Shown here: piece after piece, positions 17,024 to 26,197 of the stretch | How the letters are laid out: the number at the start of each line of letters is the position of its first letter | Position numbering within the stretch: the first letter of the stretch is position 1 | Assembly (NCBI GenBank): GCA_964523295.1 | Contig: CAZGAH010000019.1 | Coordinates: 1-56,070 of the forward strand | DNA: 56,070 nucleotides | From: CAZGAH01 sp964523295 | GTDB taxonomy: Bacteria; Desulfobacterota; Desulfovibrionia; Desulfovibrionales; Desulfovibrionaceae | Direction: 5' to 3' | Notes under the pieces: generated by a model | Seen by the model: only the letters and a program-made list of their open reading frames with translations | Told to the model about the DNA's origin: nothing | Database searches by the model: none | Translations under genes and position numbers: made by a program

Positions 17024-18751
17024 ATGATGCGTTTGTGGGAAAAGATCCGGCCGGACTTCTGGAAACAGGGTACCTGGGAAGGTCCGCACAAGAGCCTGTT
17101 CAACTACCGGCGAATCTGGCGGCTGTCCGTGGGCATGCTGGCCGCGGTGGCCCTGCTCCCGCTCATCATGCTCTCCATCATCGATTTCAAGGTGACCCGT
17201 CAGGCCATGACCTCCGAGAAACTGCTGGTCGCGGAGCGGCTGACCTCGAATACGCGCCGGACCCTGACCTTCTTTTTTTCGGAGCGCCTGGCCGGGCTGG
17301 ATCTGGCGGCCCGCGAGGAATCGTACGCAGGACTGTCGGATTCCAGGCGGCTGCTTGAGGTACTCAAGAACCTCAAGCAAAGCTTCGGAGGTATCGCCGA
17401 CCTTGGCGTAATCCGGGCCGACGGGTTGCAGACCGCCTACGTCGGTCCCTATGCCCTGCAGAATCGCAACTACGCTGACCAGGAGTGGTTCAAGCGGACC
17501 ATGGAACGCGGGTCGTACATCTCCGGGGTGTTTCTGGGGTTCCGCAACGTTCCGCACGTGATCATCGCCGTCAAGGCCGGGCAGCCCGATGGCTCGTTTT
17601 ACGTGCTGCGCGCCACGCTCGACAGCCAGCGTATCGACGAAATGCTCACAGGGCTCGACCTGAGCGGCGGCTCGGACGCCTTTCTTGTCGATAAGGAAGG
17701 GCGGTTGCAGACCTCGTCGCGCTCGCACGGCAAGCTTCTCGAGCACATCGATTTGCCGATTCCGGACTACGACGAGCATACGCAGGTGTTCGACCTCGAC
17801 GATCTGGGCGAAGCCGGGATGATCATCGGCGTCGCCTATATCGCCGATTCACCGCTCATCCTCATGGTCGTCAAGTCCAAGGCGGAGCTGATGAAGGCCT
17901 GGTACGCCGTCCGCTTCAATCTCATCGGCTTTCTCGTGGTCAGCATCTGCATCATCCTGCTGGTCGTGGTCAGCGTGGCTACCTATATGACGAACAAGAT
18001 TTATCTCGCCGATCTGACCAGGGCGCGGACGTTGCATCAGGTGGAGCACGCCAACCGCATGGCCTCCATCGGACGCCTGGCCGCGGGCGTGGCGCACGAG
18101 ATAAACAACCCGCTGGCCATCATCAACGAAAAAGCAGGGCTGATGAAGGATCTCCTGGTCTACGGCCGCCAGGAGCCCGACCCGCAGCGACTTGTCGCTT
18201 TGCTCGATTCCGTGATCGGCTCGGTCGAGCGTTGCGGCGCCATAACCCGGCGACTGCTCGGTTTTGCCCGGCATCTGGAGGTGAGTGTCGAGGCCGTCGA
18301 TGTGAAGACGGTCGTCGAAGAGGTGCTCAGCTTCCTGACCCGCGAGGCCGCGTACCGCAACATCGCCATCGAGATCAACGGACCGGGCGAGCCCTTGAGC
18401 ATCGTTTCCGACCGGGGTAAGCTGCAACAGATTTTTCTCAACCTCGTGAACAACGCCTTTCAGGCGATGTCCGACGGCGGCAGGTTGCGTATCACTCTGG
18501 CGCCGGTCCAAAGCGGGGTCTCGGTCACGGTCGCCGACGACGGGTGCGGCATCCCTGCCGACGATCTCAAACGCATTTTCGAGCCCTTTTTCTCCACCAA
18601 GCGGAAAAAGGGCGGCACCGGACTCGGGCTGTCCATTACCTACGGGCTGGTGCAGGAGCTTGGCGGGGGCTTGGCCGTGGACAGCGAGCTGGGAAAAGGC
18701 ACGACCTTTACCGTCAGCCTCCCGCTGGAAATGAAGGGGAAATCATCGTGA
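17024..18751 (+). CDS. Cache-domain sensor histidine kinase
   Basis: A 575-residue membrane histidine kinase. A first transmembrane segment (about 33-53) and a second (about 300-325) enclose a periplasmic double-Cache-type sensor (ADGLQTAYVGPY, NRNYADQEWFKRT and FLVDKEGRLQTSSRS are typical). The dimerisation domain carries H358 in GVAHEINNPLAII. The ATPase domain has the N box (NLVNNAFQAM), DDGCGIP and GGTGLGLSITYGLV. It is the only complete kinase of the operon and would phosphorylate the adjacent receivers. ATG 17024 or 17027 are both possible after the GAGGG at 17014-17018. The stop overlaps the next start by four bases (GTGA). Confidence 0.93.
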   Translation: MMRLWEKIRPDFWKQGTWEGPHKSLFNYRRIWRLSVGMLAAVALLPLIMLSIIDFKVTRQAMTSEKLLVAERLTSNTRRTLTFFFSERLAGLDLAAREESYAGLSDSRRLLEVLKNLKQSFGGIADLGVIRADGLQTAYVGPYALQNRNYADQEWFKRTMERGSYISGVFLGFRNVPHVIIAVKAGQPDGSFYVLRATLDSQRIDEMLTGLDLSGGSDAFLVDKEGRLQTSSRSHGKLLEHIDLPIPDYDEHTQVFDLDDLGEAGMIIGVAYIADSPLILMVVKSKAELMKAWYAVRFNLIGFLVVSICIILLVVVSVATYMTNKIYLADLTRARTLHQVEHANRMASIGRLAAGVAHEINNPLAIINEKAGLMKDLLVYGRQEPDPQRLVALLDSVIGSVERCGAITRRLLGFARHLEVSVEAVDVKTVVEEVLSFLTREAAYRNIAIEINGPGEPLSIVSDRGKLQQIFLNLVNNAFQAMSDGGRLRITLAPVQSGVSVTVADDGCGIPADDLKRIFEPFFSTKRKKGGTGLGLSITYGLVQELGGGLAVDSELGKGTTFTVSLPLEMKGKSS

Positions 18752-19122
18752 ATGTTTTGTTAGTCGACGACGAGCAGGAGCTGGTCTCGGCGCTCGCCGA
18801 ACGGCTCGGGCTGCGCGGCATTGATGCTACCTGGACCACAAGTGGTCAGGAGGCCATTGCCTTGCTTGAGAAACAGACCTTCGACATAGCGGTGCTGGAT
18901 GTCAAAATGCCGAATATGGGCGGCCTGGAACTCAAGCGCCGCCTTGAGGAACTCCAGCCCGGACTGCGGTTCATCTTCGTGACCGGTCACGGTTCCGAGG
19001 AAGACTTCCGGACCGGCTCCTCGGAAGCGGCCAGCTACCTGGTCAAGCCGGTCAGCATCGACGCGCTTATCGTCACAATGGAAAGCGCGCTGGCGCAACC
19101 CCTGCAAACAGGAGCCAGGTAA
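18748..19122 (+). CDS. Single-domain response receiver
   Basis: A 124-residue stand-alone receiver. The acidic pair is D7-D8, the phospho-acceptor is D51 in VLDVKMPNMGG, and the T/K switch residues are in FVTGHG and LVKPVS. It starts with GTG overlapping the stop of the histidine kinase (GTGA), with GAAGGGG as ribosome site, so the kinase and this receiver are made together and are likely a cognate pair. No output domain is attached; it could relay phosphate or act by protein contact. Confidence 0.92.
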   Translation: MNVLLVDDEQELVSALAERLGLRGIDATWTTSGQEAIALLEKQTFDIAVLDVKMPNMGGLELKRRLEELQPGLRFIFVTGHGSEEDFRTGSSEAASYLVKPVSIDALIVTMESALAQPLQTGAR

Positions 19123-19125
19123 GCC

Positions 19126-19773
19126 ATGGATCCCGAACAGCGCGCACGCGCTCTGGAAAGTCTGGCCTTTTTCGGCCGCATCAATGCCTCGGTCACGCAC
19201 GAGCTGAAGAACGTGCTGGCCGTCATCAACGAAAACGCTGGCCTGCTTCAGGATCTGGCGGCGTTCGCCGACCAGGGGGCTCCCATCGACCCCGAGCGCC
19301 TTCGCCGGGCCGCAGGCGCCGTACTGGGCCAGGTGGCCCGCGGCGACGAACTTATCAAAAATCTCAATGCCTTTGCGCATTGCGTCGACGAGCCGGAGCA
19401 GATGCTCGATCTTCCCCGGATCGTCGGCCTGCTCGTCGCCCTGTGCCAGCGCCTCGCTGCCATGCGTTGCGTAACGCTCGTCGCACAGACAGAGCCGGTC
19501 TCCGTGCGCGGAAACGCCTTTTTCGTGCTGGAGCTGCTCTTTCAGGCGATCGTGTACGCCCTGGAGCATCACGATGCGGCCAGTCAGGTGACCGTGCGGG
19601 TCTCCCCGACGGAGCAGGGGGCCTGCCTGTCCGTGGCCGGTCTGGCGAGGGCGACTGAAATGCCCGGGCTGCCGGACGCGCAGCCGCTGGCGCGGATGCT
19701 CGGCGCGACGCTCGATACCCTGGACAACGGCGGCGTCCTGCGTATTATTGTACCATTCAAGGCTCCTTCGTAG
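19126..19773 (+). CDS. HisKA-type protein with degenerate ATPase domain
   Basis: A 215-residue soluble protein. Residues about 10-80 look like a kinase dimerisation/phosphoacceptor domain with H25 in SVTHELKNVLAVINENAG, strikingly similar to the histidine region of the kinase two genes upstream. The following about 110 residues have the size of an ATPase domain, but the N box, DxGxG and GxGLGL motifs are missing. It probably cannot phosphorylate itself and may serve as a histidine phosphotransfer or docking partner for the receivers on both sides. AGGAG precedes the ATG, four bases after the previous stop. The phosphorelay role is inference. Confidence 0.75.
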   Translation: MDPEQRARALESLAFFGRINASVTHELKNVLAVINENAGLLQDLAAFADQGAPIDPERLRRAAGAVLGQVARGDELIKNLNAFAHCVDEPEQMLDLPRIVGLLVALCQRLAAMRCVTLVAQTEPVSVRGNAFFVLELLFQAIVYALEHHDAASQVTVRVSPTEQGACLSVAGLARATEMPGLPDAQPLARMLGATLDTLDNGGVLRIIVPFKAPS

Positions 19774-19804
19774 CCTTCACCATTTACCACCCAAGGAGAC
19801 GGTC

Positions 19805-20233
19805 ATGGCCGAGAAAGTATTGATAGTGGACGATGAAAAGGAATTCCTGGACACCCTCTCCGAGCGTATGCGCGTACGTGGTATGGACGTCTCTTCGTCC
19901 AGCTCGGCAGCGGAAGCCCTGACCAGGGTGGACGAGGAGTTCTACGACGCCGTTGTCCTGGACCTGCAGATGCCGGGCATGGACGGTATCGAGGCCTTGC
20001 GCCGGATGAAGGAAAAGCGTCCGGACATTCAGGTCATCCTGCTGACCGGGCACGCCACGGTGCAGAAAGGCATCGAGGCCATGAAGCTCGGGGCCCTGGA
20101 CTTCATCGAAAAGCCCACGAACATCGAAATTCTTACGGAAAAAATCAAAAAGGCTCAGGCTAAAAAGATGATTCTGGTGGAAAAGAAGAACGAGGAATCC
20201 ATCAAGGACATACTCAGCTCGAAAGCCTGGTAA
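19805..20233 (+). CDS. Single-domain response receiver with charged tail
   Basis: A 142-residue receiver: acidic pair D9-D10, phospho-acceptor D53 in VVLDLQMPGMDG, TGHA and FIEKPT switch motifs. After about residue 120 a lysine-rich helical tail (IKKAQAKKMILVEKKNEES) follows, which is not a known output domain. The sequence resembles the receiver half of the cytidylate-kinase-like fusion in the same operon (MPG(I/M)DGIE and TGH motifs). The ATG at 19805 has AGGAG eight bases upstream; a longer frame from 19748 overlaps the previous gene and is not credible. It is the last gene of the operon. Confidence 0.92.
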   Translation: MAEKVLIVDDEKEFLDTLSERMRVRGMDVSSSSSAAEALTRVDEEFYDAVVLDLQMPGMDGIEALRRMKEKRPDIQVILLTGHATVQKGIEAMKLGALDFIEKPTNIEILTEKIKKAQAKKMILVEKKNEESIKDILSSKAW

Positions 20234-20266
20234 TGCGGGCGTTGGATTACCTTTTACGCAGTGACC

Positions 20267-20288
20267 GTGGCCCCGGCTCCGGGGCCAC
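20267..20288. terminator. Strong hairpin after the SulP signalling operon
   Basis: Perfect ten-base arms GTGGCCCCGG and CCGGGGCCAC around a two-base centre, 34 bases after the last stop codon. No T-run follows, so it may stabilise the mRNA end or act as a weak bidirectional terminator with the convergent RND operon. Confidence 0.55.
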
Positions 20289-20367
20289 TCGCAGAATGCC
20301 TCCACAGGCGCGCGCCAGGGCAGGGGAGAGTTCGGACGTTTGCTCCCCTGCCCGGTCAGCCTGATGC

Positions 20368-23300
20368 TTACGAACCAACTCCTTCGTTAGCCGGCGGTCC
20401 TTCCGCTACGCGCGCGGACGATCGTCCGAGCCACTCGCGCAATTGCTCCATGTAGGAGTAGAAGACGGGCGTCAAGTAGAGGGTGACGACCTGCGAGAGC
20501 AGCAGGCCGCCCACCACGACCAGGCCTAGCGGCCGGCGTGCGTCCGCACTGGCGCCGAAGCCGATGGCGATGGGCAATGCGCCCATGATGGCCGCAAGCG
20601 TGGTCATGAGAATCGGCCGCAGCCGGACCATGGCGCCCTGGCAGGCGGCTTCCGCCGGCGCCAGCCCCTTGCGCTGCTCGGCAACGGCGAAGTCCACCAC
20701 CATGATGGCGTTCTTTTTGACGATGCCGATGAGCATGATGATCCCGACGAAACCGTAGAGATCAAGATCCAGGTTGAAGACCGTGAGCGTGAGCAGTCCG
20801 CCCAGCGCCGCCGAAGGCAGGCCCGAAAGAATGGTCACGGGGTGCAGAAAGCTCTCGTAGAGGCAGCCCAGGATGATGTAGATGACCAGTATCGCCAGTC
20901 CGAGCAACACGTAGAGGCTGGTCAGGGATTGGGCGAAGGCGCCGGCCGTGCCCTCGAACATGGTCTGGATCGTGTCCGGCAGTTTTTCCAGCGCCAGGGC
21001 ATCGACGACGCGCGTCAGCTCTCCCAGGGCCACGCCGGGCGCGGCGTTGAAGGAGAAGGTCACCGAGGGCAGCTGCCCGGAGTGGTTAACCGTGGTGGGC
21101 CCGGATCGCTCGTTCACCCTGATGACGGTATCCAGCCTGACCAGCCGGCCCGCACCGGTGCGCACGTAGAGCATGCTCAGGGCGCCCGGCCCGATCTGGA
21201 ATTCGGGCTTCAGCTCCATGATGACCTTGTATTCGTCCTTGGCGCTGTAGATGGTCGAGATTTCCCGCTGCCCGTACGCGGTGTAGAGCGCGTCCTCGAT
21301 GTCCGCCGCGGAAACGCCGTAGAGTGCGGCCATATCCCGGTCGATGGCGACATTGAGTTCGGGGTTGCCGATGAGCAGATCGCTGGTGACGTTGCGCAAC
21401 TGCGGGAGTCCGGCCAGTTCGCCCTGGAATTTCAGGGCCTCCGCGTAGAGCAGGCCGGTGTCGGCGCAGAGCATGGTGAACATGTAATCACCCTTGCCGG
21501 ATTTGCCCCCGATGTCGAACAGCGGCGGATTGAGCAGAAAGGCCATGAGCCCGGGAATGGTGTTGGCGCGCTCTTCATATTCCCGAATCATCGCATCGAC
21601 CGAGCGTTTCCGCTCGGCCCGGGGTTTCAGCAGCGCCACGATCATGCCCTGGTTCTGCAAGGGATTGCCCACAATCTGGCAGTTGTAGCGCACGTCGGGA
21701 TCGGCGGCGAAGAGCGGGTCGAGTTGCAGCTGGAGTTCCTTCATGCGCTTGTAGGGAATGCCCTCGCGCGCCTGGGCGAAACCGTAGAAATAGTCCATGT
21801 CGTTGGCGGGCAGAAAGCCCTTGGGGATCACGACGAACAGCTGGACCGTGGCCGCCAGCAGCAGCACCGCGACGAGCATGGTGGTCAGCCGGTGGCGCAG
21901 GGCCAGGCGCAGGCTTCGCTCGTAGCCCCGCAGCAGAAAGCCGAAAATCGGATCGGATTCGGCAAGCCGGGAACTCGAGCGCAGCATCCGGCTGCCCAGC
22001 ATGGGCGTCAGGCTGAGGGAGATGACCCCGGACAGCAGGATGGCCAGGGTGATAACCTGGGCGAATTCATGCATGATCCGGCCCAGGGTCCCGGCCATGA
22101 ACAGGATCGGCACGAAGACCACGGCCAGGGACAGGGTCATGGACACGATGGTGAAGCCGATTTCCTTCGCCCCGTCGCGCGCGGCCTGCAATGGCGTCTT
22201 GCCGGCCTCCAGATGCCGGACGATGTTCTCGAGCATGACAATGGCGTCGTCGACCACGAAACCGACCGAGAGCGTCAGGGCCATGAGCGAGAGCGTGTCT
22301 ACGGTATAGCCCAGCAGATACATCGCCGCGAAGGTGAGGATGATGGAAAAGGGAATGGCCACCGAAGCGATGAACGTGCCGGCCAGATTGCGCAGGAACA
22401 CGAAAACAACGACCACGACCAGGGCCACGGCCAGCACCAGGGTGAACTTGACGTCCTGGACGGCGTCCTCGATGAACAGGCTCTGATCGTATATGGTTTC
22501 GAAGCGGACCGAGGCCGGCAGCTGAGCCCTGACGGTTTCCAGCCGGGTCTGGATATCGCGGGCGACCTGGATGGTGTTGCTGCCAGGCTGGCGCTTGACC
22601 GCGAGCAGGAGGGTCTTCTGACCGTTGGTCCAGGCGCTGAAGCGCTCGGCCTGGACGCCGTCCTCCACGAGCGCCAGATCGGCCAGCCGTACCGGCTTGC
22701 CTTCACGTTGCGTCACGATGATGGAGCGGTACTCTTTGGCCCGGAAAAGCTGCCCCTCGGCCTGCAGCGTCAGGCTGCGCAGATCGCCTTCGAGCGTGCC
22801 CAGTGGCAGGTTGACGTTGGCCGCGGCCACGGCCGCGCGCACCTCGTTCACGCCCAGCCCCCGTGTCGCCAGTTCGCCCGGGTCCAGCCGGACGCGCACG
22901 GCGTAACGCTGCTCTCCGTAGATCTCGACCTTGGAGACGCCGTTTACCGTGGACAGGTTCTGACTGACGATGGTCTTGGCGTAGTCGTTGACCAGGCTCA
23001 GGGGCAGCGTGTCCGAGCGCATGGTGAAATAGAGGATGGGCTGGTCCGCGGGATTGGTCTTGTTGAAAGACGGCGGCGTGGTCATGGTATCGGGCAGATT
23101 GCCCCGGGCGCGCGAAATGGCGGCCTCGACGTCCATGGCCGCGTCGTCGATCGAGCGGCTGAGGTCGAATTGCAGGGTGATGGAACTGCTGCTCTGGCTA
23201 TTGGTGGAGCTCATTGAGGACAGGCCGGCGATGGTGGAGAACTCGCGTTCCAACGGCGCGGCCACGGAATTGGCCATGGTCTGCGGGCTGGCCCCGGACA

Positions 23301-23451
23301 GCGAGGCCGAAACCTGGATGGTGGGGAACTCCACGGCGGGCAGAAAGCTGACCGGCAGGGACAGATAGGCCAGGATGCCGAAAAACAGCGCACCGAGCGC
23401 GAGCAGCGTGGTCAGCACCGGGCGGTCGATGAAAAAGCCGGTCAGGTTCAT
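20368..23451 (-). CDS. RND-family efflux transporter
   Basis: A 1027-residue inner-membrane proton-driven efflux pump of the HAE1/multidrug class. It starts with the typical FFIDRPVLTTLLALG helix and FLPAVEFPTIQV segment, has the two large periplasmic loops, and carries the paired acidic residues of TM4 in SVGFVVDDAIVMLENI that move protons. The C-terminal half repeats the fold and contains GIVKKNAIMVVDFA and RLRPILMTTLAAIMGALP, both canonical. It forms a tripartite pump with the lipoprotein adaptor encoded directly upstream; the two genes overlap by four bases (ATGA). No outer-membrane TolC-type gene is adjacent, so a channel from elsewhere must be used. The substrate is unknown. Confidence 0.95.
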   Translation of the reverse strand: MNLTGFFIDRPVLTTLLALGALFFGILAYLSLPVSFLPAVEFPTIQVSASLSGASPQTMANSVAAPLEREFSTIAGLSSMSSTNSQSSSSITLQFDLSRSIDDAAMDVEAAISRARGNLPDTMTTPPSFNKTNPADQPILYFTMRSDTLPLSLVNDYAKTIVSQNLSTVNGVSKVEIYGEQRYAVRVRLDPGELATRGLGVNEVRAAVAAANVNLPLGTLEGDLRSLTLQAEGQLFRAKEYRSIIVTQREGKPVRLADLALVEDGVQAERFSAWTNGQKTLLLAVKRQPGSNTIQVARDIQTRLETVRAQLPASVRFETIYDQSLFIEDAVQDVKFTLVLAVALVVVVVFVFLRNLAGTFIASVAIPFSIILTFAAMYLLGYTVDTLSLMALTLSVGFVVDDAIVMLENIVRHLEAGKTPLQAARDGAKEIGFTIVSMTLSLAVVFVPILFMAGTLGRIMHEFAQVITLAILLSGVISLSLTPMLGSRMLRSSSRLAESDPIFGFLLRGYERSLRLALRHRLTTMLVAVLLLAATVQLFVVIPKGFLPANDMDYFYGFAQAREGIPYKRMKELQLQLDPLFAADPDVRYNCQIVGNPLQNQGMIVALLKPRAERKRSVDAMIREYEERANTIPGLMAFLLNPPLFDIGGKSGKGDYMFTMLCADTGLLYAEALKFQGELAGLPQLRNVTSDLLIGNPELNVAIDRDMAALYGVSAADIEDALYTAYGQREISTIYSAKDEYKVIMELKPEFQIGPGALSMLYVRTGAGRLVRLDTVIRVNERSGPTTVNHSGQLPSVTFSFNAAPGVALGELTRVVDALALEKLPDTIQTMFEGTAGAFAQSLTSLYVLLGLAILVIYIILGCLYESFLHPVTILSGLPSAALGGLLTLTVFNLDLDLYGFVGIIMLIGIVKKNAIMVVDFAVAEQRKGLAPAEAACQGAMVRLRPILMTTLAAIMGALPIAIGFGASADARRPLGLVVVGGLLLSQVVTLYLTPVFYSYMEQLREWLGRSSARVAEGPPANEGVGS

Positions 23452-24638
23452 GGCCGGCGTTCCCCGCCGCCGGCGGCCGTAGTGGCGGTACCTTCCCCGG
23501 CCTGCCTGTCCCCTGCCTGTTTGTCCGGGGCCGGCACGACGCTCACCCTGGCACCGGGATAGAGCCGGAGATGGCCCTCCGTGACCACAGTTTCCCCGAC
23601 CGTGAGCCCGCTGTCGATCACGACCTCGTCACCTGTGCGCAGTCCCGGTGTCACGGCCCGAACCTGGGCTATGCCGTCCGCGACCACGAACACGATTGGT
23701 CCGTCCGGCCCTTGCTGCAGGGCGGTTGCCGGGACCTGGATCGCGTTGTCGATGGTGTCCAGCACCAGAGACACGGTAACGAACTGCCCGGGCCAGAGGG
23801 CTTTTTGGCGATTGTCGAAACGGGCCTTGAGCCCGACCATGCCCGTCGTGCGGTCGATGGCGTTGTCGACGAAGGTCAGGTCGCCGTGTTCGGGCGGCCC
23901 GGCCTGCCCGGGCGCCGCGGCGAACACCTCCACGTTGCCGCGCAGAAAGTGCTGGCGGATATCCTGGAGATAGCGCTGGGGTACGGAAAAGGAGACATCG
24001 GCCGGGCTTATGGTATTGAGCACGACCAGGCTGTCCTGATTGGAGCGCACGAGGTTGCCTTCGTCGAGCAGGGCGCTGCCCAGGGTCCCGGCATAGGGGG
24101 CGAGTATCTGCGTATACCCGAGCTTCTGGGCCGATTGCCCGACCTGGGCCTGCTGCGCCTCCACGGCCTGCCTGGTCGTTGTGGCGGCCGTGGCCTTGGC
24201 GTCGTATTCCTCGCGGCTGACCACGCCCTTTTCGTAGAGCGTCTTGTAGCGCTGGAACTTGCGCGCGGCCTCCTCGGCATTCTCGCGCAGCCGGGCCTCG
24301 TTGGCGATCTGCTGCTGCTGGTCCAGGCGATAGAGCGTGGGGTCGATGGTAAACAATCGCTCGCCGCTCTGGATGTCCTGGCCGTCCAGAAAATGAATTT
24401 TCATCAGCACGCCGTCGACCTGAGACCGGATGCTCACGGCGTTTGAGGCCTTGACGAAGCCCACGGCGTCAATGCAGCGTTTGGCGGGCTTGACCGTGGC
24501 CTGGACAACCGATACCGGCGCGGGCGGCGGTTCGGACCCGGTCCGGGCCGACTCGCCGCAACCGAACATCCCGAGCATAAGCAGCAGAACAGCGCAACAA
24601 CGCACAACCGACCTCCAAACCCGCGGATGCGCGACCAT
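23448..24638 (-). CDS. RND efflux periplasmic adaptor lipoprotein
   Basis: A 396-residue membrane-fusion protein. The N-terminus is a lipoprotein signal with C27 (LGMFGC), then the barrel-sandwich lipoyl halves (QVDGVLMKIHFLDGQ and ILAPYAGTLGS), an alpha-helical hairpin between them (about 105-165), a beta-barrel domain and a membrane-proximal domain. The C-terminal tail is low-complexity Ala/Gly/Gln. It links the pump to an outer-membrane channel. GGAGG stands just before the ATG. It is the first gene of the two-gene operon. Confidence 0.93.
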   Translation of the reverse strand: MVAHPRVWRSVVRCCAVLLLMLGMFGCGESARTGSEPPPAPVSVVQATVKPAKRCIDAVGFVKASNAVSIRSQVDGVLMKIHFLDGQDIQSGERLFTIDPTLYRLDQQQQIANEARLRENAEEAARKFQRYKTLYEKGVVSREEYDAKATAATTTRQAVEAQQAQVGQSAQKLGYTQILAPYAGTLGSALLDEGNLVRSNQDSLVVLNTISPADVSFSVPQRYLQDIRQHFLRGNVEVFAAAPGQAGPPEHGDLTFVDNAIDRTTGMVGLKARFDNRQKALWPGQFVTVSLVLDTIDNAIQVPATALQQGPDGPIVFVVADGIAQVRAVTPGLRTGDEVVIDSGLTVGETVVTEGHLRLYPGARVSVVPAPDKQAGDRQAGEGTATTAAGGGERRP

Positions 24639-25060
24639 ACAGCCTCCGACGTAGCGCCCGCCCGTCTCACAACAACGGCACGTTCCGGTGGACGCCGTTT
24701 TTCACATGGTACGTCAGGCGCGCAAGTCCTGCAAGATCAACTGCGTTTTCCGGGGCCTTTTATCGGCTCTGTCCGACCGGCTGCCAACAGTGCTGCCCCG
24801 CGAGCGTACGGCGTATTTTACTCATCGTAACGCGCTCTGTGTCCTACGGGCAGCACATGCCGGCGCGGCATCTTTCAACACAAAACAAAATCCTCAACGA
24901 CGGGCACACCGGGTTTGCGGGGGACACGAGCAATTTCTATTCAAACTACAGGTGACGATCTGGTTCGACAAATACTCCTTCGAGCAGCCCGAATGATACG
25001 TGCCAGGGACAACAGGTAACCACCGAACGGTCCCATAGCCCTGCAGTGTACAGCGCCTGC
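24639..25060. other. Intergenic region upstream of the RND operon
   Basis: About 420 bases separate the RND adaptor start from the end of the FIST gene; both are on the minus strand, so the RND promoter should lie here. No convincing promoter, operator or small gene was seen. Confidence 0.4.
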
Positions 25061-25082
25061 AGTGACAATATCCATTGTCACT
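25061..25082 (-). terminator. Hairpin at the end of the FIST gene
   Basis: Perfect nine-base arms AGTGACAAT and ATTGTCACT with a four-base loop. It overlaps the FIST stop codon (25080-25078). No T-run follows on the minus strand, so termination is possible but unproved. Confidence 0.45.
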
Positions 25083-26187
25083 TGAGCAGCAGCATGGTCG
25101 CGGTCTGATTGATGTGGCCGATATACTCCTCGCCGTAGGTGCTGAAACCGACGGTCGGGATCGTGGCGAAAAGCCGGGCATAGGCATCGAGCTGTCCTCT
25201 GGCATCGAGTTCCAGGGTGCGCAGGATGCAGTTGAAGTTGATACACCCGGCTGCGTGGCCAATGGCCGCGAGCGCGGCGTCGAGGTCGCGACGCGTGACC
25301 TCGACGATGTCCCCGGACTGGAGCAGGTGGAGTTCCATGCCCTGCACCACGGTGCAGAAGAAGATCATGCTCTGGTCCTTAAATTGCTGCGGGCTGCGGA
25401 CATAGGGCTCGTTGCCGACCATGAGGCCCAGGGGGTTGCTGCGGAACATGCTCCCGGCCCGATCGAGGGAGAGGCCCAGGGCCCGGGCATAGGCCAGGGC
25501 TGCGGGCTCGCCGTCGAATTCCATGACTTCGCGTCGGGTCTCGTCCACGCGCGTAGCGGTCAAGGCCTTGTCCAGGACCTCGAAGCTCTGGCTCTTGAGC
25601 ACGTGGAAGCCGCGCACGGTCTTGAGCAGGACAAAGAGGGCCGCGTCGCTCAATGCCTGGCCGTCGGCGAAGACGTGGGTCTTTTGAAAGGCCAGGTCGT
25701 CGCCGGCCGAGCCACCGAGAAAGACGAGCTGGGAGCGGTCGCCGAGGCGGTCCATGATCCGTTCCTCGGCCATGCTCAGTCCGTCGACAAGGACCAGTCC
25801 CACGTAGCGCTCGGTGTCCATCTCCTCGACGGGTTCCTGGAAAAAAAGCTCGAAGGACCGGAAGACCGGGCCGAGGTCGAAGTCGGTATCCCGCAAGCCG
25901 GTGACGGTCCCGATCTGCGCCCCGGCTATGACGTCCGGTCCCAGGGCCATGGCTACGACCGAGTGACGGAGCATGTAGCCGCTGACGATTTCGCCTGCTG
26001 TCGTGCAACCGCAGGTCCGGGCCTTGGGGAAGGCGTCGGCCATGGCTTTGGCCAGGGTCTGCGGGTCGTAGAGGGTCGAGGCGAAAAAAATCACCAGCCC
26101 GGCGCCAGCAGTCCCAAGGCCGGCGACAAGCTCCCTGGACGCCAGGATCGGGTCCCGATTCGTGGAAAAGGCGAAGGTCGCGGGCAT
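25078..26187 (-). CDS. FIST-domain sensory protein
   Basis: A 369-residue cytoplasmic protein covering a FIST N domain (about 10-205, with GCTTAGEIV and FLGGSAGDD) and a FIST C domain (about 210-365, with GLMVGNEPYVRSPQ and GYSTYGEE-like GFSTYGEEY). FIST proteins are small-ligand sensors that work with signal-transduction proteins; one group, NosP, binds heme and nitric oxide and controls a partner histidine kinase. The histidine kinase gene lies ten bases upstream on the same strand, which fits such a pair. I chose ATG 26187, which has AGGA upstream; a frame from 26238 would overlap the kinase. Whether this protein binds heme cannot be told from the sequence. Confidence 0.88.
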   Translation of the reverse strand: MPATFAFSTNRDPILASRELVAGLGTAGAGLVIFFASTLYDPQTLAKAMADAFPKARTCGCTTAGEIVSGYMLRHSVVAMALGPDVIAGAQIGTVTGLRDTDFDLGPVFRSFELFFQEPVEEMDTERYVGLVLVDGLSMAEERIMDRLGDRSQLVFLGGSAGDDLAFQKTHVFADGQALSDAALFVLLKTVRGFHVLKSQSFEVLDKALTATRVDETRREVMEFDGEPAALAYARALGLSLDRAGSMFRSNPLGLMVGNEPYVRSPQQFKDQSMIFFCTVVQGMELHLLQSGDIVEVTRRDLDAALAAIGHAAGCINFNCILRTLELDARGQLDAYARLFATIPTVGFSTYGEEYIGHINQTATMLLLK

Positions 26188-26197
26188 AAGGTCATCC

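Noticed and set aside
20842..23217. Plus-strand open frame of 791 codons antisense to the RND pump
   Set aside because: Same reason: His/Gln/Gly-rich shadow of a well-recognised gene, no ribosome site.
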